From CAVYVZ01 sp963772065 (lineage in GTDB: Bacteria > Acidobacteriota > Vicinamibacteria > Vicinamibacterales > UBA2999): a stretch of DNA of 64,000 bases. Numbering within the stretch: position 1 is the stretch's first letter; the number at the start of each line of letters is the position of its first letter. A model generated the notes under the pieces. That model was not told the DNA's origin and made no database searches. It was given only the letters and a program-made list of their open reading frames with translations. This document shows, piece by piece, positions 53,431 to 63,821 of this stretch. The position numbers and the translations under genes are program-made. The stretch is from positions 248,001 to 312,000 of the forward strand of contig CAVYVZ010000005.1 in assembly GCA_963772065.1 (NCBI GenBank). The letters are read 5' to 3'.

Positions 53431-55893
53431 TCACGTTTCGGAACGTAGCGTCACTGCCGGATCGATGCGCGCCGCGCGACGGGCGGGACCCGACGCCGCC
53501 AGCGCCGCCGCCCCCATGACGAGCGCGAGCCCCGTGCAGAATGCGCCGGCGTCGACCACCGACACGTTCGGGAGGTGAATGACGCTGCTGAGAACCGTCA
53601 TCACACCAAAGGTGACGGCGATTCCAATCGCCGCGCCGATGCCTGCGAGCCTGCCGGACTGGCCAAGGACAAGGCGTACGATCGCGGCGGCGGTTGCGCC
53701 GAGGGCCATTCGGATGCCGATCTCCCGCGTCCGCTGGCCGAATGTATACGTGAGCACGCCGTAGAGCCCGGACAGGCTCAGGGCGAGGGCGACCGCGCCC
53801 AGGAGCGATCCGATCCACGACGCCGCCCGAAGCGGATACATCTGGAGCGCGACCGCTTCATCGAGCGTCAGAGCATCGAACGCAAGGCGGTCGGGGTGAA
53901 CGGTTCGCAGGACCTCCTGCAGCACGTCTGGAGGAACCGTGCTCGACGAACGGCCACGGACGAGCAGCGACGCCGCGTGCGAGCCAGTCGGACTGGTGGG
54001 CAGGTACAGGTGCAGCAACTGGCGCCCTTCATAGACAGAGCCGCTCACGATGTCTTGCGCGACGCCGATGATGGTGACGTCAGACACGCGCTGCGTCGCG
54101 TCACCGGCGAACCGATTCAATCGAGTCAACCTCGACGCCGTGCGGGGTTGTGCCGGCTCGATCGGCATTCGGACGGTGCGACCAAGCGGATTTGCGCCGG
54201 GCCACAGCCTGGCCGCGCCAGCCGCGCTGATGATGGCAACGGGCGCCTCCGAGCGCGACTCCTCCGTTGTGAAGCCACGGCCGCTGACGAGCGAGATGCC
54301 CAGCATCCGAAAGTACTCGGGCGAGGCGTACATGTAGGACGCCGCAATGACGTCCCCCGCGTCGTTCCAGCGCAGCGGCGCCTTTGGCGCTTCGACCGCC
54401 AGCGGATTCCGGCTCGTCACTGCCAGGGCGGCAATGCGCGGGTCCAGCACGAGAGCGGCTGCAGCCGGCGCGACGAGCGAATCGCCTCTGGCGCGCTGCG
54501 TGAGCCACATCACCCCGCCGGTCTCGAATCCCAGGTCGGTCGCCTGCAGTGCCGCGCCATTGCGCACCAGCGTGGCGGCGCCAATCAACAGAAGCATCGA
54601 GACGGCCACCTGGCTGACGACGAGCCCGCTGCGCAGAGAGGAACCTCGCACTCCGGTGCTGACCTGATCGCGGAGCGCATCGGTCAGCTGGGAGCGCGTG
54701 GCGTGCAGCGCCGGCACGAGCGCGAAGATCGTGCATCCAGCCGCGGCCGCGATCAAGGCGAACAGGAACACACGATGATCGAAATCGAGGCGCACGACCC
54801 GCGCGATTGCGGCGACCGAAGGAGGCAGGGTCGCGATGAACAGCGCCGTCCCCACACGCAGAAGCGTCGCGGCGACTACCAGGCCTGCGGCAGCGGCGAG
54901 ACCGGCAATCAGCAGTCCTTCGGTAACCAGTTGCTCGACGATTCTGCGGCGGGTGGCGCCGAGCGACAGGCGCATGCCGATCTCGCGGTGACGTGCGTTC
55001 GCGCGCGCGAGCATCACGTTCGATACGTTCGCGCACGCTCCAACGAGCACGAGGCCGAAGGCAGCAAAGACCGGCGACAGCACGACGAGGAGCTCGAGCG
55101 ACAGCGGAGCGGGTGTGGCCCGTGACGAAAGGTCGGCACGGGCATCCTGTCGCCCTTCTCCGACGCGTACCATCAACTCTTTCAGCGCCGCCTGCGCGTG
55201 AGCGGGCCTCACATCGCGACGGAGTCGCCCAATCGCGGCGAGCTCGTGCGGCTGAGCGGCTCCAAACAGATCCTGAGACGTCAGGACGGTGTACATCGTC
55301 ACAGGAACCCAGAGATCGCCCGGAGTGTCGTCGAGGCCTGCGAATCGGTCTCCCAGGATGCCGACGATGACGAACGGGTGGCCATTGAGATCGATCGTGC
55401 GGCCGAGAACTGACAGGTCGCGGTTGAACAGACGGGACCACAGTTGGTCGCTCAAAACGGCCACGGGCGCACCGCCGGCCGTGTGCGCATCGAACTGAGC
55501 GAGCGGTCGGCCAAGAGCCATGTCAGGGCCGAGGACGTCGAAGTAGTTGCCCGATACGAACGAGACGGCCACCCGCGTGCCGCTCGATGACACGTGCCGG
55601 GTCCGCTCGGCCACCACGTCGTCGAAGAGGTCGGTCCGGCCGCGCAGCTCGACGAACTCCTGCCAGCTGAACGTCCGCCCCGCGGCGTCTCGTGCTCCCC
55701 ATCTGATTTCGTAGAGCGTGTGAGGATCGCGGACGGCAAACGGCCTCAGGACGTAGGCGTTGAAGATGGTGAACATCGCGGTGACGAGCCCGAGCCCCAC
55801 CGCGAGCGTCAGAACTGACGTGGCCACGAACCCCGGGCTCCGCGACAAACCGCGCCACGCGTACCGAAGATCCTGCTTCAGCCGTTCGAGCAT
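53431..55893 (-). CDS. ADOP-type (duplicated orphan) ABC permease, FtsX/MacB fold
   Basis: 820 residues from ATG 55893. Two MacB_PCD-FtsX modules: TM1 (LTLAVGLGLVTAMFTIFNAYVL) with a large periplasmic domain (about 50-260), three TMs (LLVVLSPVFAAFGLVLVGACANVSN, LLIAGLAAAAGLVVAATLL, VFLFALIAAAAGCTIFALVPA), then the second module with TMs near 415 and C-terminal QRTREIGIRMALGATAAAIVRLVL. The REIG-RxALGA box in both halves is the FtsX family signature. No ATPase gene is linked, as usual for ADOP. Probably not a classic transporter; a mechanical or signalling role in the envelope is inferred. Confidence 0.94.
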   Translation of the reverse strand: MLERLKQDLRYAWRGLSRSPGFVATSVLTLAVGLGLVTAMFTIFNAYVLRPFAVRDPHTLYEIRWGARDAAGRTFSWQEFVELRGRTDLFDDVVAERTRHVSSSGTRVAVSFVSGNYFDVLGPDMALGRPLAQFDAHTAGGAPVAVLSDQLWSRLFNRDLSVLGRTIDLNGHPFVIVGILGDRFAGLDDTPGDLWVPVTMYTVLTSQDLFGAAQPHELAAIGRLRRDVRPAHAQAALKELMVRVGEGRQDARADLSSRATPAPLSLELLVVLSPVFAAFGLVLVGACANVSNVMLARANARHREIGMRLSLGATRRRIVEQLVTEGLLIAGLAAAAGLVVAATLLRVGTALFIATLPPSVAAIARVVRLDFDHRVFLFALIAAAAGCTIFALVPALHATRSQLTDALRDQVSTGVRGSSLRSGLVVSQVAVSMLLLIGAATLVRNGAALQATDLGFETGGVMWLTQRARGDSLVAPAAAALVLDPRIAALAVTSRNPLAVEAPKAPLRWNDAGDVIAASYMYASPEYFRMLGISLVSGRGFTTEESRSEAPVAIISAAGAARLWPGANPLGRTVRMPIEPAQPRTASRLTRLNRFAGDATQRVSDVTIIGVAQDIVSGSVYEGRQLLHLYLPTSPTGSHAASLLVRGRSSSTVPPDVLQEVLRTVHPDRLAFDALTLDEAVALQMYPLRAASWIGSLLGAVALALSLSGLYGVLTYTFGQRTREIGIRMALGATAAAIVRLVLGQSGRLAGIGAAIGIAVTFGVMTVLSSVIHLPNVSVVDAGAFCTGLALVMGAAALAASGPARRAARIDPAVTLRSET

Positions 55894-55904
55894 CAGCACG
55901 CGTG

Positions 55905-58387
55905 TCACTCCGCTCGCAGCGCGGTCAGTGGTTCGACGCGTACCGCGCGGCGGGCCGGGACGTAGATCGCTACCATCGCGACGGCGAGCAGCAGGGCCGA
56001 AGCCGCCGCCAGCGACAACGGATCCGTCGGCGTGACCTCGTAGAGAAAGCGCGCCAGGAGCCGAGTGAGCCCGATCGAGGCGATCAGCCCGAGCGTCACG
56101 CCGGCGACTGTCATCGCGAGCGCGTGCCGAAGCACGAGACGCAGCACGTCGGCGCGCTGCGCCCCGAGAGCCATCCGCACGCCGATCTCGCGCGTGCGTC
56201 GCGTGACCGCGTACGCGAGCACTCCAAGGATGCCGGTCGCAACCAGCAGCAGGGCGGCGGTCGCAAAGACGGTGAGCACCGCGCTTCGGAAACGAGGCTC
56301 GGCCACCGAGGTCGTCACAAGGTTCTCCATCGTTTCCAGGCGATCGATCGGCAGGAGCGGATCGATCGCGCGGATCTCGCGGCGAGCGGTCGCGGCGAGG
56401 GCGAGCGGGTCGCCGGCCGTGCGGAGGACGAAGGTTTGATCGCGCAGCAGAAACGGACGCGGCGCCTGGTCGATTGGCACGTAGACGGCGGGCTGCGGCT
56501 CTTCGCCGAGCTGAATCCCCCTCACCGCTCCGACCACTCCCACCACCGTGAGCCACGGCTGGCTATCTTCCGCGCCGAAGCCGAGCTTGAGCCGCTTTCC
56601 GATTGGATCCTCGCCCGGCCACCACCGCCGCGCGAGCTCCGCCGTGACGATCGCGACCCCTGGCGCATTCGCCGTGTCGCGTTCGCTGAACGCGCGACCG
56701 CGCATGACTGGGATTCCCAACGCGCGAAAGTAGTCGGCGGTCACCGCCGGTTTCGAGGCCCACAGCCCGCGCGTTGACTCCGGAATGCCTTCCACGATGA
56801 TGCTGCCGGATATCAATGCGCCGCCGAGCGGGAGCCAGTTCACCGCGCCGGCGTGCGCGACGCCGGGCATCGCGCCAAGCCGCTCGAGGACCGCGCGCGT
56901 GAACGCGCGCATCGCCTCCGAGCTCTCGGTACGATCTCTCGGGCAGCGTGACGCTGAGCGTCAGCGTGTGGTCCGGTCTGAAGCCCGGGTCCACGGCGGC
57001 CAGCCGCACGAAGCTCCTGACCATCAGGCTCGCGCCGACCAGCAGCACGAACGCCAGCGCCACTTCGGTGACCACCAGGCCGTCGAGAATGCGCAGCCGC
57101 GGCCGCTCCGTGCTGGCGCCGTCCTTCAGCGATCCGACCAGGTTCGTCCCCGACGAGTGCCACGCCGGCGCGAGCCCGAATGCCAGGCCGCTCAGAATCG
57201 AGATCACCATGGTGAAGGCGAGCGCCTGCGGATCGAAGCCCGTCTCCTGGAGCCGGGGCAGGCTGCCCCCCGGCATCAGGACGAGCGCCAGATCGACGCC
57301 CCAGATCGCGACGAACACGCCGGCCGTGCCGCCGAGCACGCCGAGGAGCACGCTTTCGGTCACGAACTGGCGAATCAGACGCCACCGGCCCGAGCCCAGC
57401 GCGGCACGCACGGCAACTTCCCTCTGGCGGGCGGCGGCGCGCGCCAGCAGGAGGTTCGCAACGTTCACGCAGGCAATGAGGAGGACGAAGCCGACCGCAC
57501 CGAGGAACAGCGTGAGGAGAGCCCTCACCTCCTGAACGATCCGTTCGTGCAGCGGCTCGATCCGAACGCCCGCGCGTCGCTCGGGCGGCAGCGTCTGGGC
57601 AATCCGCGCGGCGACGTGCTCGATGTCCGACTGTGCGAGCTCGAACGTGGCGTCGCGTCTGATGCGAGCCACGACCTGGAGCACCGAGTTGTTGCGATAC
57701 CCGGGTTCGAGCACCGCAGAACGCCCAGAGATCCGGCGGCTGCCAGCCCCGGCCGCCCGGAAAGCGGGAGAGGTCGAGGGGAAAGGTGAAGTCGCCCGGC
57801 ATGACGGCCACCACGGTGAATGGCTTGCCATCGAGCGTCAGCGGCTTGCCGAGAATGTTCGGATCGGAATTGAAGCGACGCCGCCAGAGATCCTCGCCGA
57901 TGACGACAACATCGCCGAGCGCCTGTCCCCACGTGAACCCACCGGTCACCGCGACGCTGGCCTCGTCGTCGCTGCTGAACACGCGGCCCAGGATCGGCGC
58001 AACGCCCAGCGTCAGGAAGAAGTCGCTGGTCACCGTGGCGCCGGGCAGCCGCTCGGGCTCGCCCGCACCGGTCAGGCTGAAGGTGGCCATCGAGAAGCCG
58101 GCCATGCGCTCGATCGTGCGGGTCTGGGCGCGCCAATCGAGAAAATCGCCAGGGGTGACCGATGTGATCTCCGATGGGGTGCCATCGAGGTTGGCGCCCG
58201 CGACGAGCGCCAGCCGTGCGCTGTCGGCGTATGGCAGCGGCCTCACGATCACGGCGTTGACGAAGCTGAAGATCGCGGTGGTCCCGCCGATGCCGATCGC
58301 CAGCGTGAGGATGGCGACGGCCGTGAACCCCGGGTTCCGCGCGAGCATCCGCAGACCGTAGCGAATGTCCTGGAGAAACGTATCCAT
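55905..58387 (-). CDS. ADOP-type (duplicated orphan) ABC permease; frame broken twice
   Basis: About 827 residues in three consecutive frames. The first (58387 to about 57719) has TM1 and the start of the MacB_PCD domain. The second (to about 56923) holds AVLEPGYRNNSVLQVVARI, three TMs and the middle RQREVAVRAALGSGRWRLI box. The third (to 55905) holds the second periplasmic domain and C-terminal TRRTREIGVRMALGAQRADVL. The junctions read correctly if one T at about 57719 and one G at about 56923 are dropped. It lies 11 nt from the start of the next ADOP gene, with which it forms an operon; the two are paralogues. Confidence 0.9.
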
Positions 58388-58522
58388 CGTGGACCTCGCC
58401 GGTATTCAGGCGCCGTGCCACGTGCCGGCTCGGCAGTACCCGTTCAGAGTGGATACTCCGAGTGGGTACTCCGAGCCGGCTGTTTGGTTGCGGGACGCGG
58501 ACGTCCGATTGCGGACGGCGTG

Positions 58523-58564
58523 CCCCTGACCCCTGTCCCCTGACCCCTGACCCCTGACCCCTGT
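58523..58564. repeat. six tandem heptamers CCCCTG(A/T)
   Basis: Exactly six copies of CCCCTGA or CCCCTGT follow one another just downstream of the Oar-like gene stop (58569-58571) and upstream of the ADOP gene. Directly before it, GTGGATACTCCGA and GTGGGTACTCCGA form a further imperfect direct repeat (58449-58476). Likely a slippage-prone intergenic minisatellite. Confidence 0.8.
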
Positions 58565-58568
58565 TTAG

Positions 58569-61500
58569 TTACCAGCCGAGTCGAACGCCGAACCTCACCT
58601 GACGTTCGCTTCCGTCGTTCGTCGCGGTCACGACCGCGTATCCGTTCAGATCACGGACCGTCCCGTCCTGATTGAGACGCAGGTTCGAGACGTTCGTGTT
58701 GCCGTTGCCGGGATTCTGGAATTTCGGACGATTGGTCACGTTGAACGTCTCGACGCGGAACTGCAGATCCATGTCCCGAGGCAGCTGGAACCCGCGCACG
58801 AGCATGAGGTCCCACGACGCGACGCCCGGCCCGCGCAGGACGTTGAACCCGGCGGTGCCAAACCGGGCCTCGGTCACCGGCGCGAAGGCCAGCGGATCGA
58901 AGTACGGGTTGTTGCGGCCGATCCCTCCGAGGATCTTCACGTCCGACTTGACCTGGTCGGCGCGCTGATCGTTTTCGGGGGCATTGAGCGATGTGTTTGC
59001 CGCGGTGACGCTGAACGGCGTGCCGCTGTAGAAGCTGAGGATGTTGTTGATCTGCCAGTTGCCCGCAATCTGCGCGAGCACCCCACCCTCGTTCAGCCAG
59101 CGCCGGCCCTGACCGAATGGAAGCTCGGTGATGTTCGTGATGTGCAGGCTGTGCGTCCGGTCGAAGTCGCTCAACGAACGATTCAAATCGAAGAACTCGG
59201 GAATGTTGATCCGCAGCGCGCTGTCGCTGTTGGCGTTCCCGGCGATGCCGGTCGCCTTCGACCACGTGTAGTTCACGCCAAACTGGAAGCCGTTCGCGTA
59301 CCGCCGCTCGAGCCGCGTCTGGAGCGCGTCGTACTGGCTGTCGCCTATGGAGGTGATCAGACGCGTTTGTCCCGTGCGGCCGAACTGCCGGTTCAACTGA
59401 CGGCCGGCCTGGCCGCCGTTGATCGGCGACCAGTTCAGCTCGCGGAAGCCGAGCTGATCGACCTGGCGCGTCGCCACGTACGCAGCTTCGCCGACGAATC
59501 CCCCGGGAAGCTCCTTCTGCACCGCCACGTTCCACGACTTGATGTGACCGCGTTCGAATTGATCGGGCAGCGTGAAGACCGTGATCGGACTCGGCACGGG
59601 AATCACGCCGTTGCCCAGATCGGCGGCGGGAATCTGCGGAATCCCGGCAGCCGTCGGGCCGACGAACGAGAAGGAGTTCGGCGCATCGACGAGAAGATTG
59701 AGGACCGCCGGATGGTTGGTACGCAGCGGGCGTGCGAGCGCGTAGGGATCGTTCGTGATGCCGAACCCTGCACGGAGCACCATGCCCTCGGTGACTCGAT
59801 AGGTGGCGCCCAACCGCGGGGCGAAGAGCGTCTTGCTCACCTCGACGCCGAGGTTGGTCGGAACGGACCCGATCACCTCCGATCATCATCTGATTCGTGT
59901 TCACGTTGTACCGCTCGAGGCCGCGGTCGGCCCTCGTGGGTACGGGGAAGTACTCCCACCGGAGGCCATACGAGACGGTCAGCTTCGGCGTCGCCTCCCA
60001 TTGATCGCGGGCATAGAGGCTGTACTGCCAATTGCGCGTCGTGTACGGCTCGTTGAGCCCGAGGCGGCCGATCTGATCGGGAAGTCCAAGGAGGAACGAC
60101 GCGAAGGCGTTGTACTGATTGCCCGCGGGGCCGCCCACGATCTGCGTCGTTCCCGGCCGGTAGCGGAACCCGCCGCGCGCGCCGTAGCTCGTGCCGCCGC
60201 TGATCTCGGGCTGCGTGTGATTGAGCGCCTGGTAGTAGATGTCCGTGCCGAAGCGCAGGTTGTGCTGGCCTTTCAGCCAGTTGAAGTTCATGACCATCTG
60301 GTACTGGTCGTCGCTGCGGTAGTACGGCATGAACGTATCGACCGTGCCGATGTCCGCATAGGTGTCGAGATCGAAGAACGGCATCCCGCCTTCGTAGTCA
60401 TGCGGGCCGTTCGTGCCCGGCAGCCGCAGCCAGTCGAGCCCTTTTCGCTCGTTGATGTCGGACTGCGCCACGCCCGTGTTCATGCGCACGAATCCGACGT
60501 GTGCGTCGAACAGCATCGAGGACGACAGCGCGTAGGTCGCGCCGGCCGAAACGTTATAGGTGTTCCCCTCGCCCGTGCCGGGGTTGCTCGTCCCGAGCGC
60601 CTGCCCCTGCAGCTGGTCGCCGAAGTTCGTGCCGTTCTCGGTGAAGAAATCCAGCACGCTGAAGCGGCCGAACACGTTCAGGCTGGGTGTGGCGAACCAG
60701 TTCACCTTGCTGTCCACGGTCCAGCGATTCAGGACGAACGGCGCCTGGACGAAGTAGTTGTCGTTCTCGGGAATCGAGCCGTCGGCGTTGCGCAGGTTGG
60801 GCTGCGGCAGCAGCGACAGGAGGAGCCGCGCGGTTGGATCGATCCGGTCGGCGGGAATCATGTTGTTCGCAAACGCCGTCCGTCCCGAACCGTTCGCCGC
60901 GCCGGTGAGCGGGTCGTAGATGGCCGACGGTGAGGCTCGCAGATCGCCCGCGCGCATTGCCGCCGTTGGCACCGACGCGGTTCGACTCAGCTGCTGCCGA
61001 TCGCGGGTGCCTTCGTAGCTGACGAAGTAGAACAGCTTGTTGGGCACGATCGGCCCGCCGACGGTGCCGCCGTACTGGTTGTAGCTCCAGTCTCCTTTGG
61101 GAGTGCCCGCCGGAGCGAAGTAGTTCCGCGTGCGCAGCTGCTCGTTCGTGAAGATACTCGAACGCCGACCCGCGGATGTTGTTCGTTCCGCTCTTGATCT
61201 GCACGTTGATGGCGGAGCCGCCCGCCAGCCCCTGCTCCGCATCGAAGCTGCTCGTGACGATGTTGACCGCTTCGAGCGATTCGAGCGCGGGCACGTACGC
61301 CGCGACGTGTGGCAGCCAGACATTGGTGGTGCTCACGCCGTCGATCCGGATGTTGTTGGAGCTCCGGCTGGCGCCGTTGACGTTGAACACGAGCGCGCGC
61401 GACGGGTTCGAGGGCACCGAGTGCGCCTCGGCGGGCGGCGTGAACCCGGGCAGCACACGGAACAGGTACTGATAGTTCCGATTCAAGGACACCGGGAGAT

Positions 61501-61945
61501 TCACGAAGTCGCGCGTCTTCAGCTCCGCGCGCACCTCGGCGCGCTCCGTCTGCAGCAGCGGCGTCTCGGCGCCGACCGTCACCGTTTCCGCGAGCTGTCC
61601 GACCGGCAGCGCCGCATCCACACGCGTGGCGTTGTTGAGCGTGACCGGAACGTCGGCACGCGAGAACGTCCGGAATCCCTCGAGCCGGACCAGGACTGTG
61701 TACGTGCCGGACGGCACGGTGAGAAAGCGGTACGCGCCGGTCGAATCAGTCGTGGTGTCGCGCGAGGCGCCTGTCTCGCGGTGTGTGATGGTGACCGTCG
61801 CTCCGGGAATGGCCGCACCGCTCTCGTCGGTCACGTTGCCGACCAGGGAACCGTACAGCACCTGGCCGCTGACGGGGAACGCCGATCCGCACAGCGCCAG
61901 CAGGACCACGACTGCGATCGTGAGGGGACTTCTCATGACACTCAT
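58569..61945 (-). CDS. Oar-like TonB-dependent outer-membrane receptor; frame broken twice
   Basis: About 1125 residues. The signal peptide (SPLTIAVVVLLALCGSAFPVSG) is followed by a carboxypeptidase-regulatory-like domain (about 30-110, LVGNVTDESGAAIPGATVTI, GAYRFLTVPSGTYTVLV), a plug domain (about 120-260, LPHVAAYVPALESLEAVNIV, TSSFDAEQGLAGGSAINVQI) and a large barrel ending in RQVRFGVRLGW. The Oar/OmpA-related architecture with CarboxypepD_reg is typical of Acidobacteriota. The frame changes at about 61150 (EYLHNEQLRTRNYF region) and about 59878 (NQMMIGG to IGSVPTN). It imports an unknown large substrate, perhaps an oligosaccharide or peptide. Confidence 0.92.
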
Positions 61946-62029
61946 ACCTCCCAACTCCCGAACCGCAACGGCCGCGGGGGCGGCCGCCAAAGAAAGCCGC
62001 GCGTAAGGTAGGAGAGCCCGCCTGGGTTG

Positions 62030-62893
62030 TCAAGAAACTTGGATCAGGCGCCTCAGCTCCGACAGGTAGCGGGGGACGGCGACGAATGGATCCTCCTCGG
62101 CTTCGTACTCCAGCGCCACGAAGCCGCGGTACCCCGAGTCGCGGAGGATGCCGACCACCCTCGCGAGGTCTGCCGCCTGCGGCGTGCCGTTCGGCGAGAC
62201 CTCCGACTTGACCTGCGCGACCACCGCGTACGGGGCCGCTTTGGCCAGATCGGCGTACGGATCGGCGCTCCGGAAGTTGCCGCTGTCCCAGTTCACCCCG
62301 AACCAGTCGGACTCGATCGCCGTCACGATCGACATGAGCTGGTCGACCGTCGAGACGATGCCGCCGTGGTTCTCGAGGGCGAGGATGACGCCGCGCGGGG
62401 CGGCGTACTCGCAGCATTGACGGATCGCGCCAATGCACCACTCCCGCGCCTGCGCTTCGGTCGTGCCCTTCTGCAGGTCGCCCGCGAATATCCGGATGGT
62501 CGGCGCGCCGAGGTCGACGGCGAGGTCGATCCACCGCTTGACGTGCGCGATTTCCTTGTCGAGCTGCGGTCCCGGCGGGTACGTGAACGTGTTGCGGATC
62601 GCGGTGCCCGAGATACCGAGGCCGAGCAGAAACGCCTGGCGCCGAAGCCGCCGGCAGTACTCCGGCGTCGGCGGGTCGGGGAAGTAATACGAGGTCGGCT
62701 CGACCGCATCGACATCCCACGTCGCGGCGCGATTCACGAAGTCCTCGAGCGTCATGGACTTCTTCGATCCGGCCAGCGCCTGGCGGAACGAGTATGCGGC
62801 GACGCTCAGTTTCATGCGCGCGGGGCCGACGCGTTTGATCGGACCGATGCCGAGGGCAGCGGCGCTGGCGAGAAAGGATCGTCGGGTCAGCAT
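62030..62893 (-). CDS. Tat-exported sugar isomerase/epimerase-like TIM-barrel protein
   Basis: 287 residues from ATG 62893 (GTG 62896 is possible). A Tat signal (TRRSFLASAAALG) is followed by an AP-endonuclease-2/xylose-isomerase-like TIM barrel: KLSVAAYSFRQALAG, WDVDAVEPTSYYFP, LGAPTIRIFAGD, VILALENHGGIVSTV (Glu metal ligand), FGVNWDSGNFRSADP (Asp) and YRGFVALEYEAEEDP (Glu). Metal-binding residues are in place. It would act on a sugar or sugar phosphate in the periplasm. It lies 11 nt from the PIG-L gene and downstream of it. Confidence 0.9.
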   Translation of the reverse strand: MLTRRSFLASAAALGIGPIKRVGPARMKLSVAAYSFRQALAGSKKSMTLEDFVNRAATWDVDAVEPTSYYFPDPPTPEYCRRLRRQAFLLGLGISGTAIRNTFTYPPGPQLDKEIAHVKRWIDLAVDLGAPTIRIFAGDLQKGTTEAQAREWCIGAIRQCCEYAAPRGVILALENHGGIVSTVDQLMSIVTAIESDWFGVNWDSGNFRSADPYADLAKAAPYAVVAQVKSEVSPNGTPQAADLARVVGILRDSGYRGFVALEYEAEEDPFVAVPRYLSELRRLIQVS

Positions 62894-62904
62894 CACAACC
62901 TCAC

Positions 62905-63789
62905 TTACCGCGCCGGCGACACGAGCCGCTTCAAGTCTTCCACCGGGATCTGGCGTCCGTACTGCGACAGCTGAAAGGCCTCGGCGTATCGCACTTTCCT
63001 GCCGGATTCGTCGCCGTACTGCGCAACCAGACGATCGCGATACTGATCGGCCACGGCGGCATGTCGCTTCTTCACCAGCTCGAGGAGATGCGCCTGCCGC
63101 TCGCGATCGCCATCAGGCACGTTCGGCAGCGTTCGGCCCTGCCAGGAGTCCTTGTCTCCGAACTGCGACGGCATCGCCGAAACGCACTGCCACTTCTTCT
63201 CCGCCACGTCGTCGATCCCGACCACGATCGTCGGGTTGAACGGCTTCGGGTCCTGGAATGCGTCGGAGTAGTACAGGTACACCGGATTCACTTTCGTCGG
63301 GTTGGTGTCAGGCACGAAGAACGGCGCGACCACGACCACGGCGGAGTCGTCGAGCAGCACGCCGGTGTAGCGATGATCGGGATGGTAGTCATACGGCCGA
63401 TGGCCCAGCACGATGTCCGCCTGCCAGTCGCGAATCAGCCGCGCCACCGTCTTCCGGTTCTCGAGCGAAGGCACCAGCTCGCCGTCGTGGATGTCGAGCA
63501 CCTCGGTCTCGATCCCGAAGATGCGTGCGCATTCCTGCACTTCCGCCTTCCGCCGGCGCGCGAGGGGACCGCCGGCCGTGGCGAAATGGCCCACGTCGCC
63601 GTTCGTCATGGCCACGAACTTCACCTTGTGCCCGCGCGCGGCCCACTGCGCCGCCACGCCCCCGGCTTTCAGCTCCGCATCGTCCGGATGCGCACCAAAC
63701 GCGATGATTCGCAAGGGCTGGGACTGCGCGACGGACGCGGTCTGTTGAGCTGCAATCGCGAGAAGCACTACCGCAAGAAGCCGGCCCAT
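62905..63789 (-). CDS. secreted PIG-L family deacetylase
   Basis: 294 residues. Signal peptide (MGRLLAVVLLAIAAQQTASV). The PIG-L zinc motif is IIAFGAHPDDAELKAGG near residue 30, with the following His in LGHRPYDYHPDHRYTG; TNGDVGHF and RRKAEVQECARIFGIE are further family features. It deacetylates an N-acetylated sugar, here in the periplasm. It is co-transcribed with the sugar-isomerase-like gene downstream, suggesting joint work on an imported amino sugar or glycan fragment. Confidence 0.93.
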   Translation of the reverse strand: MGRLLAVVLLAIAAQQTASVAQSQPLRIIAFGAHPDDAELKAGGVAAQWAARGHKVKFVAMTNGDVGHFATAGGPLARRRKAEVQECARIFGIETEVLDIHDGELVPSLENRKTVARLIRDWQADIVLGHRPYDYHPDHRYTGVLLDDSAVVVVAPFFVPDTNPTKVNPVYLYYSDAFQDPKPFNPTIVVGIDDVAEKKWQCVSAMPSQFGDKDSWQGRTLPNVPDGDRERQAHLLELVKKRHAAVADQYRDRLVAQYGDESGRKVRYAEAFQLSQYGRQIPVEDLKRLVSPAR

Positions 63790-63821
63790 GTAAACCCTCC
63801 GGCGGCTATACTACCGGCGAT

